From positions 75,403 to 139,402 of the forward strand of contig CALRBF010000002.1 in NCBI GenBank assembly GCA_943354045.1: DNA of 64,000 nucleotides, given 5' to 3'. The DNA comes from Parcubacteria group bacterium. Lineage in GTDB: Bacteria; Patescibacteria; Paceibacteria; SW-4-49-11. Shown here piece after piece: positions 63,772-64,000 of this stretch; the stretch's first letter is position 1, and the number at the start of each line of letters is the position of its first letter. Below the pieces are notes generated by a model, which saw only the letters and a program-made list of their open reading frames with translations, did no database searches and was not told the DNA's origin. Both the position numbers and the translations under genes were made by a program.

Positions 63772-63800
63772 AGTATATCATTCCCCTCTTTCTATTTCAA
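63772..63800 (-). promoter_or_regulatory. Promoter of the surface-protein gene
   Basis: Minus-strand TTGAAA (63800-63795), 17-nt spacer, TATACT (63777-63772) within TGATATACT, 33 nt before the ATG. Confidence 0.65.
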
Positions 63801-63809
63801 ATACCTAAT

Positions 63810-63818
63810 TGTGGATAA
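63810..63818 (-). promoter_or_regulatory. DnaA box 1
   Basis: Perfect TTATCCACA on the minus strand, just upstream of the surface-gene promoter. Confidence 0.6.
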
Positions 63819-63902
63819 GTAAAACATACAATGATACACACACCTAATACAATATCGAGATATTACATATAGCTGACTATAGTTGTGTCGATATGAGAAA
63901 AT

Positions 63903-63911
63903 TGTGGATAA
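63903..63911 (-). promoter_or_regulatory. DnaA box 2
   Basis: Perfect TTATCCACA on the minus strand, 93 bp from box 1 and 8 bp before a rightward -35 element. Confidence 0.6.
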
Positions 63912-63918
63912 CTTTGTA

Positions 63919-63947
63919 TTGACAATATCTATAATTATATATATATT
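63919..63947 (+). promoter_or_regulatory. Rightward promoter leaving the window
   Basis: TTGACA (63919-63924), 17-nt spacer, TATATT (63942-63947). It would transcribe a gene beyond position 64000, possibly dnaA. Confidence 0.55.
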
Positions 63948-63967
63948 GTATATATGCTCAGTTATAA

Positions 63968-64000
63968 ACACCTAAACACCTAAACACCTAAATACCTAAA
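63968..64000. repeat. Tandem octamer repeat at right edge
   Basis: Four copies of ACACCTAA, the last as ATACCTAA, followed by A at the window end, so the array may continue. The same octamer occurs singly at 63801 and 63840. Confidence 0.8.

Larger units (their letters stand above)
63801..64000. other. Candidate replication origin or dnaA control region
   Basis: No gene. Two perfect DnaA boxes (TTATCCACA on the minus strand) lie at 63810-63818 and 63903-63911. The octamer A[C/T]ACCTAA occurs at 63801-63808, 63840-63847 and four times in tandem at 63968-63999. A nearly pure A/T stretch spans 63925-63955. Genes to the left read mostly leftward, away from this point, as expected beside an origin. 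dnaA itself would lie beyond the right edge. Confidence 0.5.

Noticed and set aside
63968..64000. Tandem repeats as a CRISPR array or telomere
   Set aside because: Units are 8 bp without spacers and no cas genes are present. A telomere is unlikely with a promoter and DnaA boxes beside it, though the array is cut by the window edge.

Overview
The window looks like part of a Candidate Phyla Radiation (Patescibacteria) chromosome, most likely a Parcubacteria/Paceibacteria-type lineage. This is inferred from the gene set, not from a marker-gene tree. Supporting signs are low GC (visibly about one third), tight gene packing, almost no Shine-Dalgarno sequences, a very short EF-Ts, a PriA-like protein that has lost its ATPase motifs, many small two-helix T4SS-pilin-like proteins, an orphan solute-binding protein, and surface proteins typical of this group. 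TGA is used as a stop codon, so the Gracilibacteria/Absconditabacteria recoding does not apply.

Layout, left to right. Positions 1-3344 hold tRNA-Ser(GGA), a SemiSWEET-like membrane protein and an RND exporter. Positions 3663-6778 hold the str cluster rpsL-rpsG-fusA on the minus strand, with an EF-G whose base-recognition motifs are altered. Positions 7243-9280 hold two membrane proteins: one SPFH-like, one unknown. Positions 9341-16568 hold an envelope locus on the minus strand: a methyltransferase, a membrane-anchored solute-binding protein, a beta-propeller-like surface protein and six T4SS-pilin-like paralogues, one fused to a lytic transglycosylase domain. Positions 16793-23427 hold gyrA, a degenerate metallo-beta-lactamase-fold protein, gatB, metG and greA. 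Positions 23560-28185 on the plus strand hold the PriA-like protein, def-fmt and a glycosyltransferase.

Positions 28186-34439 hold a His-tailed small protein, a 1450-residue protein of unknown function and a WbaP-like sugar-phosphate transferase. RNase P RNA follows, then recJ, a tandem pseudo-receiver protein, eno, a RodZ-like protein, ftsK and a HIT protein (to 42055), then dprA and, divergently, a Sua5/TsaC gene. Positions 44296-51701 hold a bestrophin-like protein, the pgi/pmi-gatC-gatA-HEPN-rnhB operon, and lon with a small partner. Positions 51780-61484 hold rpsB-tsf-TPR, then the wall/division cluster mraY, a D-aminoacylase-like gene, murD and ftsW, and an O-antigen-ligase-like TPR protein. 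The right end holds a large mosaic surface protein and a non-coding stretch with two perfect DnaA boxes, iteron-like octamers and an AT-rich promoter. That stretch is a candidate origin or dnaA control region.

Themes. Many transcription units start from a sigma70-type promoter with a -10 of TATACT or TATAAT, often preceded by TGA, placed 22-34 nt before the start codon with no Shine-Dalgarno. Several core enzymes have substitutions at catalytic or binding residues: EF-G, MraY, the D-aminoacylase-like protein, the PriA-like protein and both receivers. The envelope locus at 9341-16568 is the best candidate for an undescribed system.
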